Assembly (NCBI GenBank): GCA_964549785.1
Contig: CAZJXA010000039.1
Span: 1-19,858, forward strand
DNA: 19,858 bases
Reading direction: 5' to 3'
DNA from: JBEIUO01 sp964549785
GTDB lineage: Bacteria; Planctomycetota; Phycisphaerae; Phycisphaerales; UBA1924
Under the pieces are notes generated by a model. That model was not told where the DNA came from. It saw nothing but the letters and a program-made list of their open reading frames with translations, and ran no database searches. This document shows positions 12,872-19,858 of the stretch, in pieces; the stretch's first letter is position 1; every line of letters starts with the position of its first letter. Both the position numbers and the translations under genes were made by a program.

Positions 12872-15595
12872 ATGTCGGCGCGTCCGAAAGACGAGAACGA
12901 ACATCGCGGGCCGGAGAGCACGGGCGTCCCGCCGACGCCGGACGTCGCATCGGGCGACCCGGGCACGATGCTCTTTGAGGAGGTTTCGTCGCTCCCCCCT
13001 GGGGTGCCGCGAATCATCGGTCGCTTCCACCTGCGCCGGATGCTGGGGCATGGCGGAATGGGCGCGGTCTACGAGGCCATGCAGGAGCAGCCGCGGCGGG
13101 CGGTGGCGCTGAAGTTAATGCGGGCGGGAGCGGCCTCGCGCTCGGCGTTACGGCGGTTTATATACGAGGCCCAGTTGCTCGCGCGCCTGCGGCACCCCTC
13201 GATCGCGCAGGTGTACGAGGCCGGTACGCATATCGATAGCGGTGTGCGGGTGCCGTACTTCGTGATGGAGTATGTGGTCGGCGCGCGGACCCTGATCGAG
13301 TACGCGGAAACCAAGGATCTGGGAACCCGGGCCCGCGTCGAATTGTTCGTGCCCATTTGCGAGGCGGTCCATCACGGCCACCAGAAGGGCATCATCCACC
13401 GGGATCTCAAGCCCGGGAATCTGCTCGTTGATTCATCGGGAAACCCGAAGATCATCGACTTCGGAGTTGCCCGGGCAACGGACTCCGACATGGCGGTGAC
13501 GACGCAGCAGACCGACGCGGGCTCGCTCATTGGGACGCTCCAGTACATGAGCCCCGAGCAGACGGCCGCCGACCCGCACGACATCGACACTCGTTCTGAC
13601 GTGTACGCGCTGGGTGTGATCTTGTACGAACTGCTGTGCCGGAACCTGCCGTACAACTGTTCTCAGGCGACGGTTCCCGAGGCGATCCGCCTGGTGCGGG
13701 AGGCGACACCCCCCAAGCCCAGCAGTATCTCCGCCTTCGTGCGGGGCGACCTTGAAACGATCATCCTGAAAGCGATGGAGAAGGACCGAGATCGGCGGTA
13801 TGCGTCGGCCGCGGCGCTAGCCGACGACCTGCGGTGTTACCTGCGCTCGGAGCCGATTTCGGCGCGGGCCCCCACGATTTCCTACCAGTTCAAGATGTTC
13901 GCGAAGCGGAACCGGGCGATGATGACCGCCATGACGAGCATCGCGGCGGTGTTGGTGACGGCGACGGTCGTCAGCGTGGCGTTCGCGGTGAAGGCCAGCG
14001 CGGCCAGCCGTCGCAGCGACGAGCGAACGGCATTGGTCTTGGAACTCGTCGGGAGCGACGGGGGCAACTCCGCCGCCGATGCCGCCGCCCGCATCGCCGC
14101 GCTCCGGAATGTCGAGACCGGCATCGACTCTTATACGATGGGCGACCCCGCCAAGTCGCGGAATCTTCGGCAGATCATCGCGCACGCGTACCTCGCGGCA
14201 GACGCCCCACAGATGGCGATTGATTGCCTCACGGGCGAGGTTGACCGCGAACTCAAGGCCAGCCGCTGGGAACGGCAAACACTGGAGGCCGCCGCGCTTC
14301 TGGGCCGGGCGCACGTGTCACTCGCCCACTGGCCCGAGATCGCAGCCTCCCTTGGATCCGTCCGAACGGCGTCTCGGATGATCGCCGACGATGCCGACGC
14401 GGCCGTACCGGTTCTCGAATCCTTGGCACTCGCGGACTGGCACCGGGCGGATCGCCGCCGATGCGACCAGACCCTGCAAGAACTGGAGCGGGTGCTGCTG
14501 CTGGCAAAGTTCAGCGGCGACTCCAACGAACTTCTTGAGGTGCGCCGCTGCCGCGAATGGCTGGCGCGGACGGACGGGCGGAGCGCCGAAGCGGACGACC
14601 ATGCCAGGCGGGTGCGTGATTCGGAAACGAGACGCGGCGGCCCGTATTCCGCTTACGCGGGCTCGCCCTTAGCGCGGACTCTGTGGCCGTATCCGCGGCT
14701 GGTCGGCAGCCCCACCCCGGAGTTGCTGCAAGATCTCGCGCTGGACGCGACACCGGTTGGAGCGGGGGTCGCCGAGCGCCTGACCGCCATGCGCGACGCA
14801 ATTGTGAAGGGCCCGATTCAGCCGGGGGAGGCGGAGCGGAGCGCCCGGATGAGGATGCAACTGGGCGAATGGGCCAATCGAAAGACCGGTGAACGTCCCA
14901 TCGACCCGCTGATCCTTCGGCCCCAAGTGCGAAGGGAGGACCCTGAACTTGAACAATGGCTCGCCGCCTCCAACGCCTACTGCGAGGAGATGAACAGTCT
15001 GGACACCGGGTTTATGACCCGCTGGCACGCCACGACCGCGTTCGTTCGCACGCTTGTTCCCGCGGGGGCCGACGACGGCTTTCTCGAAACACTGGTCAGA
15101 GGAAAATCGTCGGAAGCCGCATCGCGGACCGCGTGGGAGATGCTCTGCATGAACAGTTTTCTGGAGGTTCCGTCGGCGACGGCATTGGCGACGGATGTTC
15201 TAGGGGGTTCGCTGTTGGCCGCCACGTCCACCCGAAGGCTCGTCGCGTTTCTGGCGATTCGAGCGACGGACGACCAAGAAGCCAAGACGCTGCGGGCCAA
15301 GATCGCCGCCGCAGCCGCGATTGCGGCCGAACGCGCCGGCCCGCTGGCCAAGCACACGGCGAGTGAAGACCTGTGGGTCGTCGCGCTGCACGCCGCACGC
15401 CTGGACGAGCGGGAGCAGTTGATCGCCGCGACGGCAGCACTCGCATCGCGCGGCACGTTCCCTGATCCCGACGCCGATGGCGGTGCCCTCCGTCGGCTCG
15501 CGGGCCAGCTCACAATCGGGCCCGACTATCCCCCCGCCGAAGCCCAGAAGGACGTGTATCGCGTGCTACGAACTCTTCTCGGGAGTACGCGGTGA
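12872..15595 (+). CDS. Transmembrane Ser/Thr protein kinase (PknB-like) with large C-terminal sensor region
   Basis: 907 residues; a strong ribosome site GGGGAGGGG (12859-12867) precedes ATG 12872. After a Pro/Glu-rich 45-residue lead comes a complete Hanks kinase domain (about 50-325): Gly loop LGHGGMGAVY (58-67), ATP Lys K81, alpha-C Glu99, catalytic HRDLKPGN (176-183), DFG 196-198, activation loop with several Thr/Ser, and SPEQ (227-230). All catalytic residues are present, so it should be active. A single membrane segment (about 350-373) follows. The roughly 530-residue C-terminal part is helical, Ala/Arg/Glu-rich and without a domain I can name; it may form TPR-like helices. The layout suggests a receptor kinase with its C-terminus outside the cytosol. 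Short gaps to acs and the debranching gene suggest one transcription unit. Confidence 0.92.
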   Translation: MSARPKDENEHRGPESTGVPPTPDVASGDPGTMLFEEVSSLPPGVPRIIGRFHLRRMLGHGGMGAVYEAMQEQPRRAVALKLMRAGAASRSALRRFIYEAQLLARLRHPSIAQVYEAGTHIDSGVRVPYFVMEYVVGARTLIEYAETKDLGTRARVELFVPICEAVHHGHQKGIIHRDLKPGNLLVDSSGNPKIIDFGVARATDSDMAVTTQQTDAGSLIGTLQYMSPEQTAADPHDIDTRSDVYALGVILYELLCRNLPYNCSQATVPEAIRLVREATPPKPSSISAFVRGDLETIILKAMEKDRDRRYASAAALADDLRCYLRSEPISARAPTISYQFKMFAKRNRAMMTAMTSIAAVLVTATVVSVAFAVKASAASRRSDERTALVLELVGSDGGNSAADAAARIAALRNVETGIDSYTMGDPAKSRNLRQIIAHAYLAADAPQMAIDCLTGEVDRELKASRWERQTLEAAALLGRAHVSLAHWPEIAASLGSVRTASRMIADDADAAVPVLESLALADWHRADRRRCDQTLQELERVLLLAKFSGDSNELLEVRRCREWLARTDGRSAEADDHARRVRDSETRRGGPYSAYAGSPLARTLWPYPRLVGSPTPELLQDLALDATPVGAGVAERLTAMRDAIVKGPIQPGEAERSARMRMQLGEWANRKTGERPIDPLILRPQVRREDPELEQWLAASNAYCEEMNSLDTGFMTRWHATTAFVRTLVPAGADDGFLETLVRGKSSEAASRTAWEMLCMNSFLEVPSATALATDVLGGSLLAATSTRRLVAFLAIRATDDQEAKTLRAKIAAAAAIAAERAGPLAKHTASEDLWVVALHAARLDEREQLIAATAALASRGTFPDPDADGGALRRLAGQLTIGPDYPPAEAQKDVYRVLRTLLGSTR

Positions 15596-15638
15596 GCGGG
15601 TCTTGTGTGTTGCGGCAAGAGCTCGGGTGTGAACAGCG

Positions 15639-17753
15639 ATGAACGAGAGAGGCAATGAAGCAATGAAGCTGTCGTGCGTCCTCCAAGGCGATGAACTCCG
15701 CCGCCGCCTGAACCACGAGTGGTTGCTCACGGATGGAATGGGCGGGTTCGCGATGGGCACCGTGAGCGGGATTCCGCAGCGCCGCTATCACGCGCTCTTG
15801 ATCGCGGCGACCAAGCCGCCGGTGGGCCGCGTGGCGCTGGTGCAGGCCGTCGCGGATTGGCTGGTCGTGAAGGCACCGAACAAACCCGAACGCCGCTACG
15901 ACCTCGCCTCATTCGAGTTTGTCGACGGCACCATCTCGCCGTGCGGATCGGAGCACCTCGTCGGGTTCTGTGGGCCACTTCAGCATGTGGATTCAGCCCG
16001 GCACGAGCCAGCGTCAAAGGTTTTCTGGGAGTACAGAATTCGATATGAGGGGCTCGATTTCGGAATCACTCGATCGCTCACACTCAACCGCGATGGTTCG
16101 ACAACGCTCTCGTGGTCGGGCGGTGAAAAACCCTGTCTGGGTTGTAACTTCTGGATCGAATGCCGGCCTTTGCTCGCGCTCCGCGATTTTCACGAACTCG
16201 TCGCCTCCGGCGCTGCGCCCACGACGGTTTCGCACGACGAGACGGGGTTCACCTCCACCCGAGGTGACTTCGCCGTGGATGTCTTCACTCACGATGGCTC
16301 TGCCATCCCGGACCACGAAGTGTGGCGAAACATCGCCTATCGCCGCGATCGCGCCAGAGGTCAGGACTTCACCGAGCACCTCGAATCTCCAGCGCGATTC
16401 CGTCTCGCGTCGAATCAAGAATGCCTCGACAACGATCGCCCGTGGTTCTGCTCGCTCTCGTTCGCGACGCATACCTCAACGGTCTCTTCTCCAGCACCCA
16501 TCGTAACGGCCGAGCACATCTCAAAGTGTGTCACTACACCCGTCATTCAACGCGACCTCATTGTCGCCGCCGCACAGTTCGTCGCCACCCGCGCCACCCC
16601 TTCCGGCCCCAAGCCTTCAATCATCGCCGGGTATCCTTGGTTCAGCGACTGGGGCCGCGACACGATGATCTCGCTCCCCGGCCTACTCCTCTGCACCGGC
16701 CGCCACGATGAAGCCCGCGACACCCTCCTGGCCTTCGCCGGGCTCATGAAGGACGGCCTCATCCCCAACTGCTTCGACAACGGCAGCGGCGAAGCCGAGT
16801 ACAACACCGTCGATGCCTCCCTCTGGTTCATCCAAGCCGTCTGCAACCTGGCCGAGGCCGCGCCCGCGCCGGTCCCTCCCGAACTCCTCACCGCCTGCCG
16901 CGCCGTCATCAATGCCTACCGCTCCGGCACCCGCTTCAACATCCGCATGGACCCCGCTGATGGCCTCATCATGGCGGGCGACATCCACACCCAACTCACT
17001 TGGATGGACGCCCGGCGCGACGGCGTGGTCTTCACCCCGCGCCACGGCAAGCCCGTCGAGATCAACGCCCTCTGGCACAGCGGCCTGATGCGGTTTGCAC
17101 GCCTTGTCGGCCCTTCACACCCCACCGAGGCCGATTTCCTGCGCCTGCTCGCTAGCAAGGTCGGGGCTTCGTTCTGCTCGGCATTTTGGAACCCGCACGA
17201 CGCGTGCCTCTTTGATTGCCTCTCACCCAACGGCCCGTCGTGGGATGCCGACACCTCGATCCGTCCCAACCAGATCTTCGCGGTGAGCCTTCCGTACTGC
17301 CCGCTCCCGAGCGACCAACAACGGGCCGTGGTGGCCTGCGTGAAGACGCATCTTCTCACCCCCGTCGGGCTGCGAACCCTCGCCCGCGGCAGCCCGGGCT
17401 ATCGCCCTCGTTTCGAGGGCGACCTCTTCAGCCGCGACGGCGCGTATCACAACGGCACCGTGTGGCCGTGGCTCATCGGCCCGTACATCGAAGCGCTGTT
17501 GCGGGCGAACGAGTTCAGCGATGCCGCGAGATCCGAAGGCCGCGCTGCGCTCCAGCCCCTGCTCGATGAGTTCAGTGGCGTTGGCCCCACGTCGCAATCC
17601 ATCGCGTCCATCGCCGAGGTCTACGACGCCGACGAACTCCCCGGCCAGCCGCGCCGTCCTGATGGTTGCCCGATGCAGGCGTGGAGTGTCGCCGAAGTCC
17701 TGCGGGCGCTGACGCTGGTTTCCGCGGGCGCCGAGCCGATATCAGCGACCTGA
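15639..17753 (+). CDS. Glycogen debranching enzyme (amylo-alpha-1,6-glucosidase type)
   Basis: 704 residues from ATG 15639; ATG 15663 (MKLSC, 696 residues) has AGAGAGG nine bases upstream and may be the true start. The N-terminal domain (about 1-310) opens with NHEWLLTDGMGGFAMGTVSG and RRYHALLIAATKPPVGR, the signature of the bacterial GDE N-terminal domain. The C-terminal (alpha/alpha)6 glucosidase domain has GYPWFSDWGRDTMISLPGLL (331-350), AEYNTVDASLWFI, NALWHSGLM and YHNGTVWPWLIGPYIEAL (about 603-620), with the Asp/Glu residues expected at the active site. It removes alpha-1,6 branch stubs from glycogen and acts in the cytosol, as there is no signal peptide. It follows the kinase gene after 43-67 nt, suggesting co-transcription with acs and the kinase. 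No other glycogen gene is in the window. Confidence 0.93.
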   Translation: MNERGNEAMKLSCVLQGDELRRRLNHEWLLTDGMGGFAMGTVSGIPQRRYHALLIAATKPPVGRVALVQAVADWLVVKAPNKPERRYDLASFEFVDGTISPCGSEHLVGFCGPLQHVDSARHEPASKVFWEYRIRYEGLDFGITRSLTLNRDGSTTLSWSGGEKPCLGCNFWIECRPLLALRDFHELVASGAAPTTVSHDETGFTSTRGDFAVDVFTHDGSAIPDHEVWRNIAYRRDRARGQDFTEHLESPARFRLASNQECLDNDRPWFCSLSFATHTSTVSSPAPIVTAEHISKCVTTPVIQRDLIVAAAQFVATRATPSGPKPSIIAGYPWFSDWGRDTMISLPGLLLCTGRHDEARDTLLAFAGLMKDGLIPNCFDNGSGEAEYNTVDASLWFIQAVCNLAEAAPAPVPPELLTACRAVINAYRSGTRFNIRMDPADGLIMAGDIHTQLTWMDARRDGVVFTPRHGKPVEINALWHSGLMRFARLVGPSHPTEADFLRLLASKVGASFCSAFWNPHDACLFDCLSPNGPSWDADTSIRPNQIFAVSLPYCPLPSDQQRAVVACVKTHLLTPVGLRTLARGSPGYRPRFEGDLFSRDGAYHNGTVWPWLIGPYIEALLRANEFSDAARSEGRAALQPLLDEFSGVGPTSQSIASIAEVYDADELPGQPRRPDGCPMQAWSVAEVLRALTLVSAGAEPISAT

Positions 17754-17930
17754 TTCGCGGCGGCCTCGTCTGTTCGGCCTTATGTCTCCCTCGGATGCTC
17801 GCGCCAAGCGTCGCGGCTTCTGAATCCCGCCCGCTGAATGTGCTTCACGCTGCCTTCATCGCGGCCACCGCTCGCCGAGCCGATCGTTTCAATGAAGCGG
17901 GGACGATCACGCCGCTTTGGAGACTCGCCC
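17754..17930. other. 177-nt intergenic region after the debranching gene
   Basis: No clear terminator hairpin or -10 box could be identified. A long alternative plus-strand frame across it (17666-18160) has no recognisable protein pattern. Confidence 0.4.
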
Positions 17931-18053
17931 ATGCCCACCAAGAAACGTGCCAAGGCCGCCGCGAAGAAGAAAAAGTCCGGTCCGTGCTGGACGGGGTACG
18001 AGCGGACGCCCGGCACGAAGCAAGGGACCAAGGGCAGTTGCCGCAAGAAGTAG
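17931..18053 (+). CDS. Small basic protein with GPCWTGYERTPGTK motif, 40 residues
   Basis: ATG 17931 has GGAG (17919-17922) eight bases upstream. The protein is a Lys/Ala-rich half (MPTKKRAKAAAKKKK) followed by SGPCWTGYERTPGTKQGTKG and SCRKK. Two cysteines, at positions 19 and 37, and a Trp-Gly-Tyr cluster stand out. The net charge is strongly positive, so nucleic-acid or ribosome binding is possible. I recall similar PCW-x-GYE-x-x-G-x-K...C-x-K peptides as short hypothetical proteins of bacteria and marine phages, without a function. It converges with ettA, 25 nt apart. The ribosome site and the non-random composition make coding likely. Confidence 0.65.
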   Translation: MPTKKRAKAAAKKKKSGPCWTGYERTPGTKQGTKGSCRKK

Positions 18054-18078
18054 CGACCCCGCTCGAACGCGACGCACG

Positions 18079-19779
18079 CTACCGCGTGACCTTCCGATAC
18101 TTCAGCCGGTGCGGCTGGTCGGCATCGGTTCCGAACCGGCGGTGCCGGTCTTCGTCATAACTCGACCAATTGCCGATATGAAAGTGAAGTTTTGCATCGC
18201 CTTCGAAGGCGAGAATATGGGTCGCCAGCCGATCCAGGAACCAGCGGTCGTGGCTGATAATGACGCTGGTCCCCGCGAAGTTCTCGATCCCCTCCTCCAA
18301 TGCCCGCATCACGTTGACGTCCAGGTCGTTGGTGGGTTCGTCCAGCAAGATCACGTTGGCCCCGGCCTTCAAGAGCCGCGCCAAGTGAACCCGGTTCCGC
18401 TCGCCGCCCGAGAGGTTCTCGACCATCTTTTGCTGGTCCGTGCCGGTGAAGCCGAACCGCGAGACGTACGCCCGGCTGTTCACCTTCACCTTTCCCAGCC
18501 GCACCTCCTCATTCCCGTCGGAGATCGCGGCCCACACGTTCTTCCCCACCGGCAACGAGTCGCGTGTCTGTTCGACGTACGACAGCGTGACCGACTCGCC
18601 CACCTTGAAGGTTCCCCCGTCGGGCTTCTCGAGCCCCATGATCATCTTAAAGAGCGTCGTCTTCCCGGCACCGTTCGGGCCGATCACCCCGACCACCGCT
18701 CCCGGTGGAATCGAAAAGTTCACGTCGGCCAGGAGCAGCGTGTCGCCGAAGGCCTTGGATACGTTCTGGGCCTCGATCACCAAGTCGCCCAGCCGCGGCC
18801 CCGGCGGGATGAAGATCTCGAGCTCGCTCGCCTTCTTCTCCTGGTTCTCGTTGAGCATCCGCTCGTAGGCCACGACGCGGGCCTTGCTCTTGGCTTGGCG
18901 ACCCTTGGGGTTCTGCCGCACCCAATCCAGCTCGCGGGCGAGTGTCTTCTGGCGGGTCGAGGCCTGCTTCTCCTCCACCTGCATCCGCTTCTGCTTCTGC
19001 TCGAGCCATCCGGTGTAGTTGCCCTTGTACGGGACCCCGATTCCGCGATCGAGTTCGAGGATCCAACCGGCGACGTTGTCAAGGAAGTAGCGGTCGTGGG
19101 TGACGGCGATCACCGTCCCCGCGTACTGCTGGAGGTGGTGTTCCAGCCACGCCACGCTCTCGGCGTCCAGATGGTTCGTCGGTTCATCCAGCAGCAGCAC
19201 GTCCGGCTTCGAGAGGAGCAAGCGGCAGAGCGCCACCCGCCGACGCTCGCCCCCCGACATCTCGTTGCACCGAACCTCGCGGGCGGGGCACCGCAGGGCC
19301 TCCATCGCCATGTCCAGTTGATTGTCGAGCGTCCAGGCGTCCATCTGCTCGAGCTTTTCTTGAAGGTCGCCGGTGCGCGTCAGTATCTTGTCCATCTCGT
19401 CGCCGGAGAGGTCGGGCTCGCCCAGCCGCTCGTTCAGGCGGTCGTATTCCTCCAACAGTTTGGTCACTTCGTGGGCCCCTTCCAGCACCACCTCCTCGAC
19501 CGTCCGCGTCTCGTTCTTCAGCGGCTCCTGCTCAAGAAACCCGACGCGGAAGCCTTGGGCCATCTCGACTTTGCCCTCAAACTCCTTGTCCTGGCCCGAC
19601 AGGATTCGCAGCAGCGTCGATTTGCCCGAGCCGTTGAGCCCCAGGACGCCGATCTTCGCGCCGTAGAAGTACGAAAGGTAGATGTCCTTGAGGATCACCT
19701 TCTGATTGATGACCTTGGTCACGCCCAGCATCGAATAAATGATCCGTTGCGACTCGGCGGCGTTGCTGGCTCTGCTCAC
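18079..19779 (-). CDS. ettA: ABC-F translation factor EttA (energy-dependent translational throttle)
   Basis: 566 residues from GTG 19779, chosen because GGAG lies six bases upstream; the TTG at 19803 has none. Two ABC domains in one soluble chain without membrane segments: first Walker A GLNGSGKST (47-55), signature MSGGERRR, Walker B VLLLDEPTNHLD and THDRYFLD; second Walker A GPNGAGKTT, signature LSGGERNR, VILLDEPTNDLD and SHDRWFLDRLATHIL. Opening lines IIYSMLGVTKVI and ILKDIYLSYFYGAKIGVLGLNG match EttA closely, as does the C-terminal DADQPHRLKYRK. EttA binds the ribosomal E site and gates the first elongation steps according to the ATP/ADP ratio. Length agrees with Escherichia coli EttA (about 555). 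A TACCCT -10-like box lies upstream at 19827-19822. Confidence 0.95.
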   Translation of the reverse strand: MSRASNAAESQRIIYSMLGVTKVINQKVILKDIYLSYFYGAKIGVLGLNGSGKSTLLRILSGQDKEFEGKVEMAQGFRVGFLEQEPLKNETRTVEEVVLEGAHEVTKLLEEYDRLNERLGEPDLSGDEMDKILTRTGDLQEKLEQMDAWTLDNQLDMAMEALRCPAREVRCNEMSGGERRRVALCRLLLSKPDVLLLDEPTNHLDAESVAWLEHHLQQYAGTVIAVTHDRYFLDNVAGWILELDRGIGVPYKGNYTGWLEQKQKRMQVEEKQASTRQKTLARELDWVRQNPKGRQAKSKARVVAYERMLNENQEKKASELEIFIPPGPRLGDLVIEAQNVSKAFGDTLLLADVNFSIPPGAVVGVIGPNGAGKTTLFKMIMGLEKPDGGTFKVGESVTLSYVEQTRDSLPVGKNVWAAISDGNEEVRLGKVKVNSRAYVSRFGFTGTDQQKMVENLSGGERNRVHLARLLKAGANVILLDEPTNDLDVNVMRALEEGIENFAGTSVIISHDRWFLDRLATHILAFEGDAKLHFHIGNWSSYDEDRHRRFGTDADQPHRLKYRKVTR

Positions 19780-19821
19780 TCCCGGCTCCTGTTTCGCCCG
19801 CAAATGAATGGGCGGGCCGGG

Positions 19822-19827
19822 AGGGTA
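19822..19827 (-). promoter_or_regulatory. Possible -10 box (TACCCT) of ettA
   Basis: On the minus strand TACCCT lies about 42 nt before GTG 19779. It is the same hexamer as upstream of the NIF3 gene, but here a leader with a GGAG ribosome site follows. The -35 region shows no good match. Confidence 0.3.
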
Positions 19828-19858
19828 GCGGGGCGTTCCACCAACTTCGCTTGGGGGC

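Noticed and set aside
11667..12950. 427-codon minus-strand frame opposite acs
   Set aside because: Same reason: no protein-like pattern, rich in Arg, His and Pro.
18050..18082. GTAGCG...CGCTAC pairing at the end of ettA as a terminator
   Set aside because: A 6-bp stem with a 21-nt loop and no T-run is too weak to call.
1..19858. tRNA, rRNA, CRISPR array, insertion sequence or prophage
   Set aside because: No regularly spaced repeats, transposase or integrase motifs, or tRNA-like cloverleaf patterns were noticed on reading; a tool-based scan was not possible.

Overview
The window looks like chromosomal DNA from a GC-rich planctomycete-type bacterium, probably of the Phycisphaerae. The evidence is the combination of a TIGR03790-type secreted protein with a dockerin-like tail, a PknB-like receptor kinase with a large extracytoplasmic part, a protein pairing an N-terminal helix-turn-helix with two membrane segments, a planctomycete-style glycogen debranching enzyme, and many TTG/GTG starts. 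The lineage is inferred from protein style, not from a marker gene. No rRNA, tRNA, CRISPR array, insertion sequence or prophage was seen.

Left part (1-5600): clpB (minus, cut by the window edge) has a perfect 19-bp palindrome directly against its start codon and is divergent from a small lipoprotein gene. Next come a predicted HARE-HTH-like DNA-binding protein (minus) and parB (minus). Between parB and dciA (the DUF721 helicase-loader family) lie a Nudix hydrolase gene and an orphan FbpC/PotA-type ABC ATPase gene. Within these two genes are three close matches to the parS centromere sequence, 330-650 bp upstream of parB. parB, a parS cluster and dciA together suggest an origin-proximal region. 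A HTH plus membrane-anchor protein (minus) closes this part.

Middle (5800-10770): guanylate kinase (gmk, plus), a secondary gene with a histone-H1-like Lys/Ala/Pro tail fused to an NTF2/SnoaL-like fold (minus), a TIGR03790-family secreted protein (minus), a NIF3/DUF34 dinuclear-metal protein (plus), a 78-aa hypothetical (minus), and a short dockerin-like coding relic.

Right part (10770-19858): acs (acetyl-CoA synthetase), a transmembrane Ser/Thr kinase and a glycogen debranching enzyme follow one another on the plus strand with 29- and 43- to 67-nt gaps, so they may be co-transcribed and link acetate activation, signalling and glycogen use. A 40-aa basic protein gene and ettA (ABC-F translation factor, minus) end the window.

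A recurring signal is a TAnnnT box (TACCCT, TACACT, TATTCT, TAACGT) 5-7 nt upstream of a start codon that lacks a Shine-Dalgarno sequence, as expected for leaderless transcripts. Other genes here carry clear GGAG ribosome sites, so both modes seem to be used. The most noteworthy items are the parS cluster, the clpB palindrome and the leaderless-promoter pattern. I did not find a convincing wholly new multi-gene system.
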